Assembly: GCA_949130485.1 (NCBI GenBank)
Contig: OX422205.1
Span: forward strand, 3,268,415 to 3,332,414
Direction: 5' to 3'
From: Agelas oroides
Lineage: Eukaryota > Porifera > Demospongiae > Agelasida > Agelasidae
DNA length: 64,000 bases
The translations under genes and the position numbers were made by a program. Below, one piece after another: positions 8,019 through 17,900 of the stretch. Below the pieces are notes generated by a model that searched no databases, had not been told where the DNA came from, and worked only from the letters and a program-made list of their open reading frames with translations. The stretch's first letter is position 1. Each line of letters begins with the position of its first letter.

Positions 8019-11000
8019 TCAGTGACAGGAGATATGCTGCTTGAACACATCCAAGCTCTTAGCTGTTCTAGTAGATTCGGAGAGTGAGTTCCATAAGACA
8101 GTACCCCGGTACTCAAATGATCGTTTCAACATGTTTGTTCTAGGACGTGGCATGTACACACCACTGCTTTGTCTAGTATAATGTTGATGAACCTCAGAAT
8201 TTGGTACAAATATATTTTGGAGGTATGAGGGAGCAGATCCTCTGACACAACGGTACATCCATACAGCAGTGTGATTTTCTCTCCTTTGGGCCAAGGTTAA
8301 CCAACCCAACTGGTTTCTCAGGCTTGTGGCTGATGATCTGTAGGGTGCCCCCATAATAGCCCTAGCAGCATTATTATGGACTACTTCCAGGCTGGCTTGG
8401 GCTGTCTTCGAGCAGCCGTCCCATACCACATCACAATAGTCTAAGGCTGGAAGTACCAAACTAGAATACAGTTTCTGAACGGCTTTGGGAGGCACAAATT
8501 GACGGAGTCTGCGAAGCATCTTCACTGTTCGATTTGTCTTGCTTCGTAAACCTTCAATATGATCATTCCATGAAAGATGGCTATCAAGGATTACGCCAAG
8601 GTATTTGACCTTCTGGATCTGCAGCAAGTCACTACCATCCAGGGTGACACATAGTCTAGGTGACTGTGAGAGTGCTGGTCTACTACCAAATAGGACAACA
8701 CAGCACTTGATGCCATTCAGGTGGAGCTTCTGTTTCCTCAACCAGCTTGATACTTCTACAAGATCACTGTTGAGTCGATGCTCAATTTCTGGAATGAACT
8801 TAGAAGCTGTATATATGGAAGTGTCATCAGCAAATTGGCTAGTTTCACAAAAGCTGGCTTGTTTGGGAAGGTCTCGAACATATATTGAGAACAGTAGTGG
8901 CCCCAGTATGGAGCCTTGGGGTACACCACAAGTTATTCTCCCAGTCGTGGAGATTGAATTTTTAAATCGAACAAATTGCATTCTGTCTGTCAAATAACTT
9001 CTAAACCACTTGAGTGAGTTACCCTTCACACCAATTTCAGCCAACTTGCTCAGCAGGATTTCGTGGTCAACTGTATCAAAGGCTTTACGTAAGTCTAGGA
9101 ACACAGCCCAAACATAGCAGCCATCATCAATTGCTCTCATCCAGCTTGTCGTAATGTTTAACAGTAGAGACATAGTGGAAAAACCATGTCTAAATCCTGA
9201 TTGTTGAGGAGGAAGCAAGGCATTTGACTCCAAGTGATACGTTAGTTGGTTGTGGACTAAGTGTTCAATAATTTTACTCAAAACTGGGTGTGTCGATATC
9301 GGTCGATAGTTATTCATGATGGTTTTATCACCACCCTTGTGGACTGGGGTAACTCTAGCTTGTTTCCACTGCTTAGGAACTTTGCCTGTTACGATGGAAT
9401 AGTTGATACTTGTTAAAGAATACACAATGGCAGGGGCTGCCTCCTTGATTAGGTAGGCAGGCATATTGTCACAACCTGTGGCTTTTTTTGTTGGCAAGGT
9501 TTGCCGGCAGCTGGAGATGGTTTCAGCTGATTCTGTGCAGAGATAAAAATTTATTTCCTGGGAGCTGTGAGTCAGGTCTTCATCATCATTAAGCTCTTGT
9601 GTGGAAGGAGAAGATTCACTGTTGTGATTTAAAGAGGGGCCTATATCAACAAAGTAGTCATTGAATGCATTTGCCAGAGTTTTAGGGTCACAGCAAGGGC
9701 ATCCATTTACCTCTAGGGATACAGGTTTCTGTCGACTAGATTGCATCACTTGAGAAATGTTTGACCAGAAGGCCTTTGGTGTAGGAGACTCATTAGACAA
9801 AAGATGGTGAAAGTATTCCTTCTTTGCTAATCTCAGCTCACTAGTAATACGGTTCCTCATACATTTATAGAGTTGAATGTAGCTCACATCTTTAGACTTG
9901 ATGGCAATGCGATGAGTTTGATCCCTAAGTCTCATTAGTTCGCGTATTTCAGTATTCATCCAAGGGACCTCTCTTTTTTTACATCTTCTAGTCTTTAGTG
10001 GGGCATGATCGTTTACGACTTCTGTGAACAAGCTATTCCAAACATAGTATCGATCGTCTACATCATCAAAAATATCACAAACAGACCATGGCACAAGCTT
10101 GAGATCCTGGCGAAACTTGTCAGGTGAGAAGGTTTTCATATTTCGATAAGTCACATACCTTGCTGCAGGCTTCAAAGTAGCCTTACGTATGCAGTACACT
10201 GCCGAGTGATCACTCATGGCATGAACCAGTACTCCAGAATCATTAATGCGTTCCTTGTTCGATGTAAGGACAACATCGAGAAGAGACTCTGAATGTGCAG
10301 TGATCCTAGTTGGTGTGTGGATCAGTTGGTCCATATGGTAAGATTGGTATACTGATACAAGGCCATGGGTATTGTCCTTATCTGATAGTTGGTTAAAGTT
10401 GAGATCTCCCATGAGAATCAACTCTCGTTCGCTGTCAAGACACATCTCAATAGTTTCTGAAAGAGATGCCAAGAATCTTTGATTTGCCAATTTTGGCGGA
10501 GTGTAGACACTCGATACTAAGAAGGGTGATCGGTTGGGAATGTAGACTTCAAGGACAATCTGTTCTAGGTTTTTATGTTCCAAGTCAATCCTACGTTTCA
10601 CAGATAGTTCATCAGAGTAGTAAATTGCAACACCACCCCCTTTGGATCCATTGCAGCGATCTCTGCGAATTATACAGTAGCCAGGTAGATGGAGTTCGTC
10701 ATCAGCTATACTTGAGTTCAACCATGTTTCTAACGAACAGATTAGGCTGAATGGCTTACTTTCATGGACAACTCGAAGTTCACTTATCGAGGAAAGTAAA
10801 CTTTGAATATTGTAATGTATAATTCTGATATCACGAGGATACTGTAGAGCTAGTTTTTTGCATTCCCCTTGATGATCTAGATCTTCATCGTCATCAGTGA
10901 AGATAGTAGTCTTCAAGTGTAAATGTTCCTTATTAGTCACGGGGGAAGCCCTTCCATATTCCTCAACCAGAGAGTCAGAGAGTGGAGGCATTACACACTT

Positions 11001-11471
11001 GCAACAGAACCAGGGGTCATCACAGTTCGATAGTCTCAAATATTCCTCTTTGCTCATATATTCACAAACCCTGTGGCACCACTTCTCACAGTTACTGCAT
11101 TCAATTCCATGTTGATTACTTCTTACTGCCTTGTCACACACCTGGCAAGGATACTTTATGGGCCCTGGATTCGGCTGTACGTCACCACAGCATAGGAGGA
11201 GACTCGTCAGGACCCTCAAACTGGTTATGCTCCATTTAGGGCCCACCATAGGTGTATAGGCCCCTCGCTGCCTCCAACCTAGACCTCGAATATATCGCAC
11301 AGTAGGATAGATAGCCACCTCAGGTACTTCCACACTGGAAGAATTGTATTGAACGACATGAGACCTTCCACTAAAGCGTAAGAACAGAGCAAGCCAGAGC
11401 CAGAGATTCAGTATGCACTTCATCGCTGTCACGTGCATATATAGGAGTCCATCACCTGTGAATGAAGACAA
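8019..11471 (-). CDS. LINE polyprotein: 2A-like motif, PHD finger, APE endonuclease, reverse transcriptase
   Basis: 1150 residues. Residues 18-37 are hydrophobic and could serve as a signal sequence (from MKCILNLWLWLALF). Residues 87-104 end in LLLCCGDVQPNPGP, a 2A-type ribosome-skipping motif with Gln where Glu is usual. It is followed at once by a PHD-like zinc finger (~109-160, CQVCDK...CSNCEKWCHRVC...WFCCKC). The APE endonuclease spans ~215-430 (IIHYNIQSLL, MGDLNF, SDHSAVY). The reverse transcriptase spans ~640-950 (FLDLRKAFDTVDH, GVPQGSILGPLLF, QFADDTSIY); the catalytic YADD-type box is FADD. A C-terminal region of about 200 residues follows. All catalytic motifs are present and there is no stop or frameshift. 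The first ATG was kept; the Met at residue 17 is an alternative that would place the hydrophobic stretch at the very N-terminus. Confidence 0.92.
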   Translation of the reverse strand: MSSFTGDGLLYMHVTAMKCILNLWLWLALFLRFSGRSHVVQYNSSSVEVPEVAIYPTVRYIRGLGWRQRGAYTPMVGPKWSITSLRVLTSLLLCCGDVQPNPGPIKYPCQVCDKAVRSNQHGIECSNCEKWCHRVCEYMSKEEYLRLSNCDDPWFCCKCVMPPLSDSLVEEYGRASPVTNKEHLHLKTTIFTDDDEDLDHQGECKKLALQYPRDIRIIHYNIQSLLSSISELRVVHESKPFSLICSLETWLNSSIADDELHLPGYCIIRRDRCNGSKGGGVAIYYSDELSVKRRIDLEHKNLEQIVLEVYIPNRSPFLVSSVYTPPKLANQRFLASLSETIEMCLDSERELILMGDLNFNQLSDKDNTHGLVSVYQSYHMDQLIHTPTRITAHSESLLDVVLTSNKERINDSGVLVHAMSDHSAVYCIRKATLKPAARYVTYRNMKTFSPDKFRQDLKLVPWSVCDIFDDVDDRYYVWNSLFTEVVNDHAPLKTRRCKKREVPWMNTEIRELMRLRDQTHRIAIKSKDVSYIQLYKCMRNRITSELRLAKKEYFHHLLSNESPTPKAFWSNISQVMQSSRQKPVSLEVNGCPCCDPKTLANAFNDYFVDIGPSLNHNSESSPSTQELNDDEDLTHSSQEINFYLCTESAETISSCRQTLPTKKATGCDNMPAYLIKEAAPAIVYSLTSINYSIVTGKVPKQWKQARVTPVHKGGDKTIMNNYRPISTHPVLSKIIEHLVHNQLTYHLESNALLPPQQSGFRHGFSTMSLLLNITTSWMRAIDDGCYVWAVFLDLRKAFDTVDHEILLSKLAEIGVKGNSLKWFRSYLTDRMQFVRFKNSISTTGRITCGVPQGSILGPLLFSIYVRDLPKQASFCETSQFADDTSIYTASKFIPEIEHRLNSDLVEVSSWLRKQKLHLNGIKCCVVLFGSRPALSQSPRLCVTLDGSDLLQIQKVKYLGVILDSHLSWNDHIEGLRSKTNRTVKMLRRLRQFVPPKAVQKLYSSLVLPALDYCDVVWDGCSKTAQASLEVVHNNAARAIMGAPYRSSATSLRNQLGWLTLAQRRENHTAVWMYRCVRGSAPSYLQNIFVPNSEVHQHYTRQSSGVYMPRPRTNMLKRSFEYRGTVLWNSLSESTRTAKSLDVFKQHISCH
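11160..11206 (-). other. 2A-like ribosome-skipping site within the LINE ORF
   Basis: Encodes SLLLCCGDVQPNPGP (residues ~90-104). Known 2A peptides end D-V/I-E-x-N-P-G-P, with skipping between the last Gly and Pro. Here the Glu is replaced by Gln. 2A motifs near the N-terminus of APE-type LINE ORFs are reported in sponges, sea urchins and other invertebrates, where some act as alternative signal sequences. If active, it would release about 103 residues and start the downstream enzyme with Pro just before the PHD finger. Confidence 0.75.
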
Positions 11472-11639
11472 AGACTGATTTTCAACATCACTATTATGGT
11501 AGTTACTTTAATGCATTTGACATTAGTTTTAAAAGCACAGCAACTTGTGACCAGGTCTAGCACATTTCATCATGTTGCGTGAGTGTGTACATATTTTGGT
11601 AACAACTTGCCAGCTGTGATTAAACATATCATCCTGTTA
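11472..11639. other. Intergenic between the LINE and the minisatellite
   Basis: AT-rich, no coding signal. It may include the 5' UTR of the minus-strand LINE. Confidence 0.3.
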
Positions 11640-13130
11640 AAGGTACTTAGCCACTTATTTGGTTACCTGCCATGGTAATGGGTGGTCCATGCAAGCACCA
11701 TTCAAAAGCAGTCAATAAATGGCCAGAAAAAGTCACCTTGATTACTTGTTCATAAAATCAGCATTCAAAAGCAATCACATGGTGCATATGTTAATGGTTG
11801 GCCTGAAAGGTCACCAGTTTGACAACACCCAAAATGTAATTGCCGTCTTTTTGTAATGGTTGGATGAAAATGTCACCTACATAGCTTACAAAATCAGCAT
11901 TTAAATGCACTCACACTGTAATGCTTATGTGAAAAAGTAGCCTACAGAGTCTATAGAATTATGATTCTAAAGCAATGTCTTCACATGGTAATGGTTGGCC
12001 AGGAAAAGTTACCTACAATCTTCATAAAATTACAATTCAATGCCTTCATGTTGTACGGTATGTTGGCCGGGAAAAGTCACCAACATGGTCCACAAAAGTC
12101 ACCTTTAAGGTCTAAAATTATCAATCAATGTGCAATCATTTACTCACGTAATGGGTGACCAGAAAAAGTTGCCTACATGGTCTTCAAAATCAGCGTTTGA
12201 TTAGCTTTAATGCCCTTACATTGTAATAGTTGGCCAGAAAAAGTCACCTACAAGGTCAATAAAATTAACACTCAATTAGTTTTAATGCCCTCAGACTGTA
12301 ATCAGCCTTGTGCTCACATTGTAATGTTTGGCTGGAAAAGTCACCTAGCTACATAGTCTAAAATTCAGCATTCAATTAGCTTTAATGCCCTCACATTGTA
12401 ATGGTTGGCCGGAAAAAGTCACCTACAAGTTCTACAAAATCAGCATTTCATGAGTGCCCTCACATTGTAATGGTTGGCCAGAAAAGGTCACCAAGCTACA
12501 TGGTCTACAAAATCAGCATTCAATGGCCTTACATTGTAATAGTTGGCCAATAAAAAGTCACCTACAAGGTTTATAAAATTAACATGCGCTCAATTAGTTT
12601 TAATGGCCTCACATTGCATGTAATAAGGATGTCATTTTCATAGTGAGCATGGCAATGACCTCATGCATATTTTAATGGTTGGCCGGAAAATGTCACCAAG
12701 CTACAAAATTAGCATTCAATTGGCTTTAATGCCCTCACATTGTAATGGTTGGCTGGAAAAAGTCACCTACAAGGTTTACAAAATCAACAATTAATGAATT
12801 CATGAGTGCCCTCATATTGTAATGGTTGGCTGGAAAAAGTCACCTACAAGGTTTACAAAATCAACAATTAATGAATTCATGAGTGCCCTCACATTGTCAT
12901 GGTTGGCTGGAAAAAGTCACCTACAAGGTTTACAAATCAGCATTTGAGTGCCCTCACATTGTCATGGTTGGCCGGAAAAAATCACCAAGCTACATAGTTA
13001 TAAAATCAGCATGCAATTAACTGCCTCACATTGTAATGTTTGGCTGGATAAAGTCACCTACAGTGTCTATAAAATTACCTAGCTTTATTGCCCTGATGTG
13101 ATGGTTCGCCAGAAAGTGTCACCTACATAG
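11640..13130 (+). repeat. Degenerate minisatellite, about 19 units of 60-100 bp
   Basis: The core ATTGTAATGGTTGGCCGG followed by AAAAAGTCACCTACAAGGT and ACAAAATCAGCATTCAAT recurs from about 11675 to 13090. Spacing is mostly 65-95 bp, with variable insertion of an ATTAGCTTTAATGCCCTCAC segment. Two adjacent units at about 12735-12890 are nearly identical over 80 bp, which shows local duplication. Unit length and sequence drift together, so the array expanded by unequal exchange. No open frame runs through it. Confidence 0.9.
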
Positions 13131-13173
13131 TCTGGAATTTTGTATTACATATCAAAGTATTGGTGCAAAGGCA

Positions 13174-14596
13174 TTAGAAATGTATGCAGCCACAAAACAT
13201 ACCACAAGCAGTTTCAGGAAACATTTCAATGACCACCTGTCCAGGATAAGTGAGAACAGACACCAGTTGGTTTAGAAAAGAGACAATGGACCTCCCTGCA
13301 TGAGCACAGGAATCACTCTTTTGTCCTGAAAACTGGATTACGTTACGCTGGTCATCTGGGGACAAAAAGTTGAAGTGCTCCTTGACGAGCTTTTTGTCTT
13401 TAGACCAGTGACCAACCACTACAGCCATCAGGTTGTCTGCAAATCCAAGACCTAAAATGTAGTGGTAATGAGGTCATTAACACACTACATGCAATGCAAA
13501 TGCAAGTGACTGACCTTTTGCTTTCACTGTTGTATCATAGCTGTATATCACACTTTGGTTGGATGTACACTGCTGAAGTGCATCTTTAGCCATGTCGACC
13601 TGTTCCAGGTTTCCACAAAATGCAATGTTGTAGACTGCAATGGTACTATTGGCATTTATTTGACAAGCAGTGAAAACCATTTGGTGGCAAGCATCGGCAG
13701 TTGTTCCCTATGTGGATCACAATGCAGATAAATAATAAATAACTTTGGATATAACTTCATGATATGTAGTACTCACTTGATCCATGTAGTTGATGAACAA
13801 GCTTGCATGCGCCTTTGAACCCTGGAATTCTGCTGTTCACAATAGCGGGATCGAATGACTCCATAGTGCTAGCTTCAATGATGTAGTTACCCAAGACTTG
13901 TGTTGTTGTGATCAATTCAATCTCAAATGAGGATTGCCATTTTACAGCTGAGGCACAAAAATGACTGAACACATCTGGTGTCTCCTTTGTAAAGTCTAGT
14001 GTTACGAACTGTTCCAGTGCCTTGTCTGTTGCATGCTTCGGAAATCTCTCTTCAGCTTCCTCCCATTTGTTGCAGTTTGTGAGGTGCAAAAACTTATCTT
14101 TAAGATCACCCATCCTTTTATCCTTTGCTGCTGTTTGCTTCAATTCTTTCAGTGTGATTTCCTTTGAAACTAAGCTTTGTAACAGTTCTATCTGTTTTGC
14201 TTCTTGCAAGCGTATAGAATAGTAAAGCAGTAGGAGGCCCGACCGTCTAAACTTAACACTGTCGGAATAGCCCCACTTTCACCTGAAGAATTAGCATTGT
14301 GCGGCATTGTGCGTGCCACAAATAAGTACATATACGTATCTACTGTGTGCTGGACTTACCGCATGCAATGCCGTACTCTAGCCGTATTTGTTCTGGAACG
14401 CCTTGTCCTTCCCCGCAGTGGAACTAACTTTCACAACACGCCCTAGTTCTCCGTTTCCTGCACCTTTCTTACGAAGCAGTTTTGCGCTTGAAGCATCATT
14501 GTTTTTCGTTTCGTATGTGTAGATGTTGCCTTCCTTGATCCTGAAAAACCAGCGAGTGGAAGGCATTCCCGACTTGCAGACTGCGATGCTATGCAT
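13174..14596 (-). CDS. Multi-exon gene of unknown function (possibly decayed), source of the exon copied into the neighbouring LINE
   Basis: Minus-strand exons with clean splice sites: a basic N-terminal exon (from 14596, MHSIAVCKSG..., ending near a GTAAGT donor at 14361); an exon about 14203-13778 (EAKQIELLQSL... to a GTGAGT donor); exon 13707-13515 (GTTADACHQM... to a GTCAGT donor); and a last exon about 13451-13174 with its stop. The last exon reads YPGQVVIEMFPETACG, which loosely resembles motif I of SAM-dependent methyltransferases; the match is weak. Two problems argue for decay: the frame ends at TAG near 14381 before the first donor, and the second exon shifts frame near 13810 (the frame that fits the GTGAGT donor reads HASLFINYMDQ). 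I do not recognise the family. Confidence 0.55.
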
Positions 14597-14743
14597 GGGA
14601 TTGAACGCAAATGAAGTGCTGATGGTGTAGTGGACTTGTTGCGACTCTTGGATGCGTCGAGAACGACAAGATTTTTGTGAAACCTTTTGAGTTCACGCGT
14701 ACTATTATTTAACGGAGTAGTGTAGTAGTACTATAACTATATG

Positions 14744-14943
14744 GCATGCGCCTTTGAACCCTGGAATTCTGCTGTTCACAATAGCGGGATCGAATGACTC
14801 CATAGTGCTAGCTTCAATGATGTAGTTACCCAAGACTTGTGTTGTTGTGATCAATTCAATCTCAAATGAGGATTGCCATTTTACAGCTGAGGCACAAAAA
14901 TGACTGAACACATCTGGTGTCTCCTTTGTAAAGTCTAGTGTTA
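14744..14943 (+). repeat. 200-bp exact copy of positions 13805-14004, at the 5' end of the RLE LINE
   Basis: By eye every base matches the exon segment 13805-14004, same orientation on the plus strand, about 740 bp upstream. The left edge overlaps the target-site duplication by the shared trinucleotide GCA. The right edge switches into LINE sequence after TCTAGTGTTA. It lies inside the LINE's TSDs and so belongs to the insertion event. The element is on the plus strand and the source gene on the minus strand, so the captured piece is antisense relative to the element RNA. Confidence 0.9.
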
Positions 14944-17900
14944 GCTCCAGAACTAACGCCCAAGAAGGTGACTGATAGCTCTGACTCTCTGTCTGACTTC
15001 TATACGTTTTGCTGTGCTGTGGCATGCCCGTCGTATGCTGTCGGTGTAACGCCAGCGGGCGATGCAAAAATTGCTCCTGTAGGAAAGCTGGCAGAGAATG
15101 TTTGAACTGTCTGCCCCGTCGACGAGGGCACTGTGAAAACTCATCCCCATTGGCAAGTTGCGCACATGGCCCCACAACAACGGACACTAGCCTGAATGAA
15201 CCTGACTACAGCAACCCGCAACATTCGCCCACGAACCCACGGGGGGACATGAACATGGTGGACCAGACCATGGTAACATCCATCCCTGAGACTCAAGAAA
15301 CTCGAATGCCCTCCCAATCTGAAACTCAACTAGATCTTGAACAGGACATAGAGGACCTACCTACCTTCACACCTGTCCCAGAGCCCGACTTTCGATGGGG
15401 AGAAGCGAAAGAGGGCAGAAGCTTCGCCTGTGCTCTAAATAGAGTATATGACGAAATTGTGCAATGGAAGAGAAATCTCTTCAAGGTCCCGTCAGGGAAT
15501 GCTGGAAAAGCGTTCGTTCGAGAACTATCACGTATGTTCAATGCCTACGCTGAAGGTTCAGCACTTGAGTGTGTGGCTATGAAGGCTGCAATGACGATGC
15601 CTGCTCTGCTCTTGCAGAAACCTAGCTCCAGATCAAAGGCAAGGGAACATGCCCTCCACCTTGAACGCCGCCTGAAACTCTGGTCGGATGGAAAGCTGGA
15701 CGATCTATTGCACGAGGGCCGCACAGTCCAACGACAACTAACTCTGAGACAGCAGTCACAGCAGAAAGACGATGATCGAACTGCTAGAGTTTTTGCCAAG
15801 CTCATGATGGAAGGCAAGGTGCGTGCAGCCCTAAGACTTGTCACACAAGCAAATGGTAGTGGTCCTCTCCCTCTGAACACCACAGCCAACCCCAATGACC
15901 CAACTAGCACACAAACAGTGCGTGACATCCTACTTGAGAAACACCCACCCAAGCAGCCACCTAAGAAATCAACCATCGCCAAGCCTGACACACCTGTTCC
16001 TGAACCCCACCCTGTACTTTTCGATGAAATAAACAGCCAAATGATTCGTGACACGATACTGAGAATGGATGGTGCAGCAGGTCCATCTGGCCTTGATGCT
16101 GCCTCATGGAAACGTCTATGCACTTCCTTCAAAGGTGCATCTACTGACCTATGTGAATCTTTGGCAGCCACTGCCAGACGAATTTGCACCTGCTATGTTG
16201 ACCCCCGTGGTCTGTCATCTTTTGTCGCTTGTCATCTTATTGCCTTAGACAAGTGCCCTGGGGTAAGACCAATTGGCATTGGTGAGACTGTCCGAAGAAT
16301 AATTGGTCGAGCGACTGCAAGAGTCCTTAGCGATGACATCCAAGCAGCAGCGGGACCACTTCAGCTGTGTGCTGGTCACCAATCAGGCTGTGAGTCTGCT
16401 GTCCACGCCATGCGTCAGGTGTTCGAATCCTCAGAGACACAAGCCATCATTCTAGTTGATGCGAAAAACGCTTTCAACACTCTAAACCGACAAGCTGCTC
16501 TGAGAAACATCCACCACTTGTGTCCATCACTATCCAAGATTCTTATCAACACCTATCGGGAGGACGTTCGATTATTCATCGATGGCGAGACCCTACTGTC
16601 GCAGGAAGGCACTACTCAAGGGGATCCACTAGCTATGGCAATGTATGCCATAGCTGTTAATCCACTCATCCACCGACTAAAATGCGACACAACGAAGCAA
16701 ATCTGGTTTGCAGATGATGCTACCGCTGGGGGAAAGCTCAGAAACTTGCGAGAATGGTGGGATTGCCTCACCAATGCTGGCCCAGACTATGGCTACTTCC
16801 CGAATGCATCAAAAACCTGGCTCATTGTGAAAGAAGGATACAATGATGAAGCCATATCTACATTCGAAGGAACCCAAGTGGTCATTACCGAGGAAGGGAA
16901 GAAATACCTAGGATCAGCCGTAGGAAAGCAGACATTCATAGAGAGATATGTGCAACAGAAGGTCACCACTTGGGTTGGTGAGCTGGAACGCCTCTCATCA
17001 ATAGCCATCACCCAACCACATGCAGCCTTTGCTGCCTTCACACATGGTCTGACAAGCAGATGGACGTATCTAGCAAGAACCACTCCAAACATTGAAAATC
17101 TCATCAAGCCTCTTGAAGAAACCATAAGAAAAGTCTTTTTACCAAACCTCACTGGTCAGAATGCTTTCAATGACACCGAGAGGGAATTATTGGCATTACC
17201 AGCTCGCCTTGGTGGACTCGGTATATTTGATCCATCCAAGAAGAGTGCGCTACACTACTCTATGTGCGAGACAATCTCAGCACCCCTTGTATGCTTGATT
17301 CTAGACCAGTCAGAGGCATATGCACCTGAAGTAAAGGAAGCTCAAACAAGAATGAGAAACAATGCCCGAAAATTCCACAGACAGTGCGAAGCAAGAGCAG
17401 CAAATGACCTGGAGGAAAACTTACCCACCAAGCTGCAGAAGGCCCTCACTATTTGCTCCGAGAAAGGAGCCTCAAGCTGGCTTTCAGCCCTACCCATCTC
17501 TGAACATGGGTTTGCCCTGCATAAAGGGGCCTTCAGGGATGCTCTATGCTTGCGGTACGGTTGGCGACCATCACATCTACCCTCCCACTGTGTTTGTGGT
17601 CACCACTTCACCATCGAGCATGCACTTAGCTGCTCAAGGGGCGGATTTCCTTCTATTCGGCACAATGAGATTCGTAACATCACGGCGGACCTGCTGAGCG
17701 GAGTCTGCCACGGTGTCGGAACCGAGCCGAGCCTACAACCTGTAACTGGGGAGCAGCTTGAGCACAGGACTGCCAACCGAGAGGATGGCGCCCGACTTGA
17801 CATTGTGGCACAAAACTTTTGGGGGAGAGATAGACAGAGTGCATTCTTTGATGTCAGGGTTTTCAACCCCTACGCACCTTGCTATCGAAGCTCCACCCTA

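Larger units (their letters stand above)
7818..11471 (-). mobile_element. APE-type LINE (CR1/L2-like), intact ORF, minus strand
   Basis: The element runs from its coding start near 11471 to a 3' tail of (TTTCAC)n-type repeats (7818-7845 on the plus strand, GAAAGT repeats). The single long ORF is uninterrupted (8019-11471), so the copy is young. The 3' UTR is about 170-200 bp. The 5' end is not defined: no target-site duplication could be matched. A short tandem-repeat tail in place of poly(A) is usual for CR1/L2-group LINEs. Confidence 0.8.

Noticed and set aside
14705..15187. 160-codon minus-strand frame across the LINE 5' junction
   Set aside because: It joins the copied exon with antisense LINE leader; the frame is a by-product of the insertion.
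15545..16189. 214-codon minus-strand frame inside the RLE LINE
   Set aside because: It is the antisense shadow of the reverse-transcriptase ORF.
16420..16432. tRNA B-box-like GTTCGAATCC
   Set aside because: It lies within the reverse-transcriptase ORF with no A box or cloverleaf around it.
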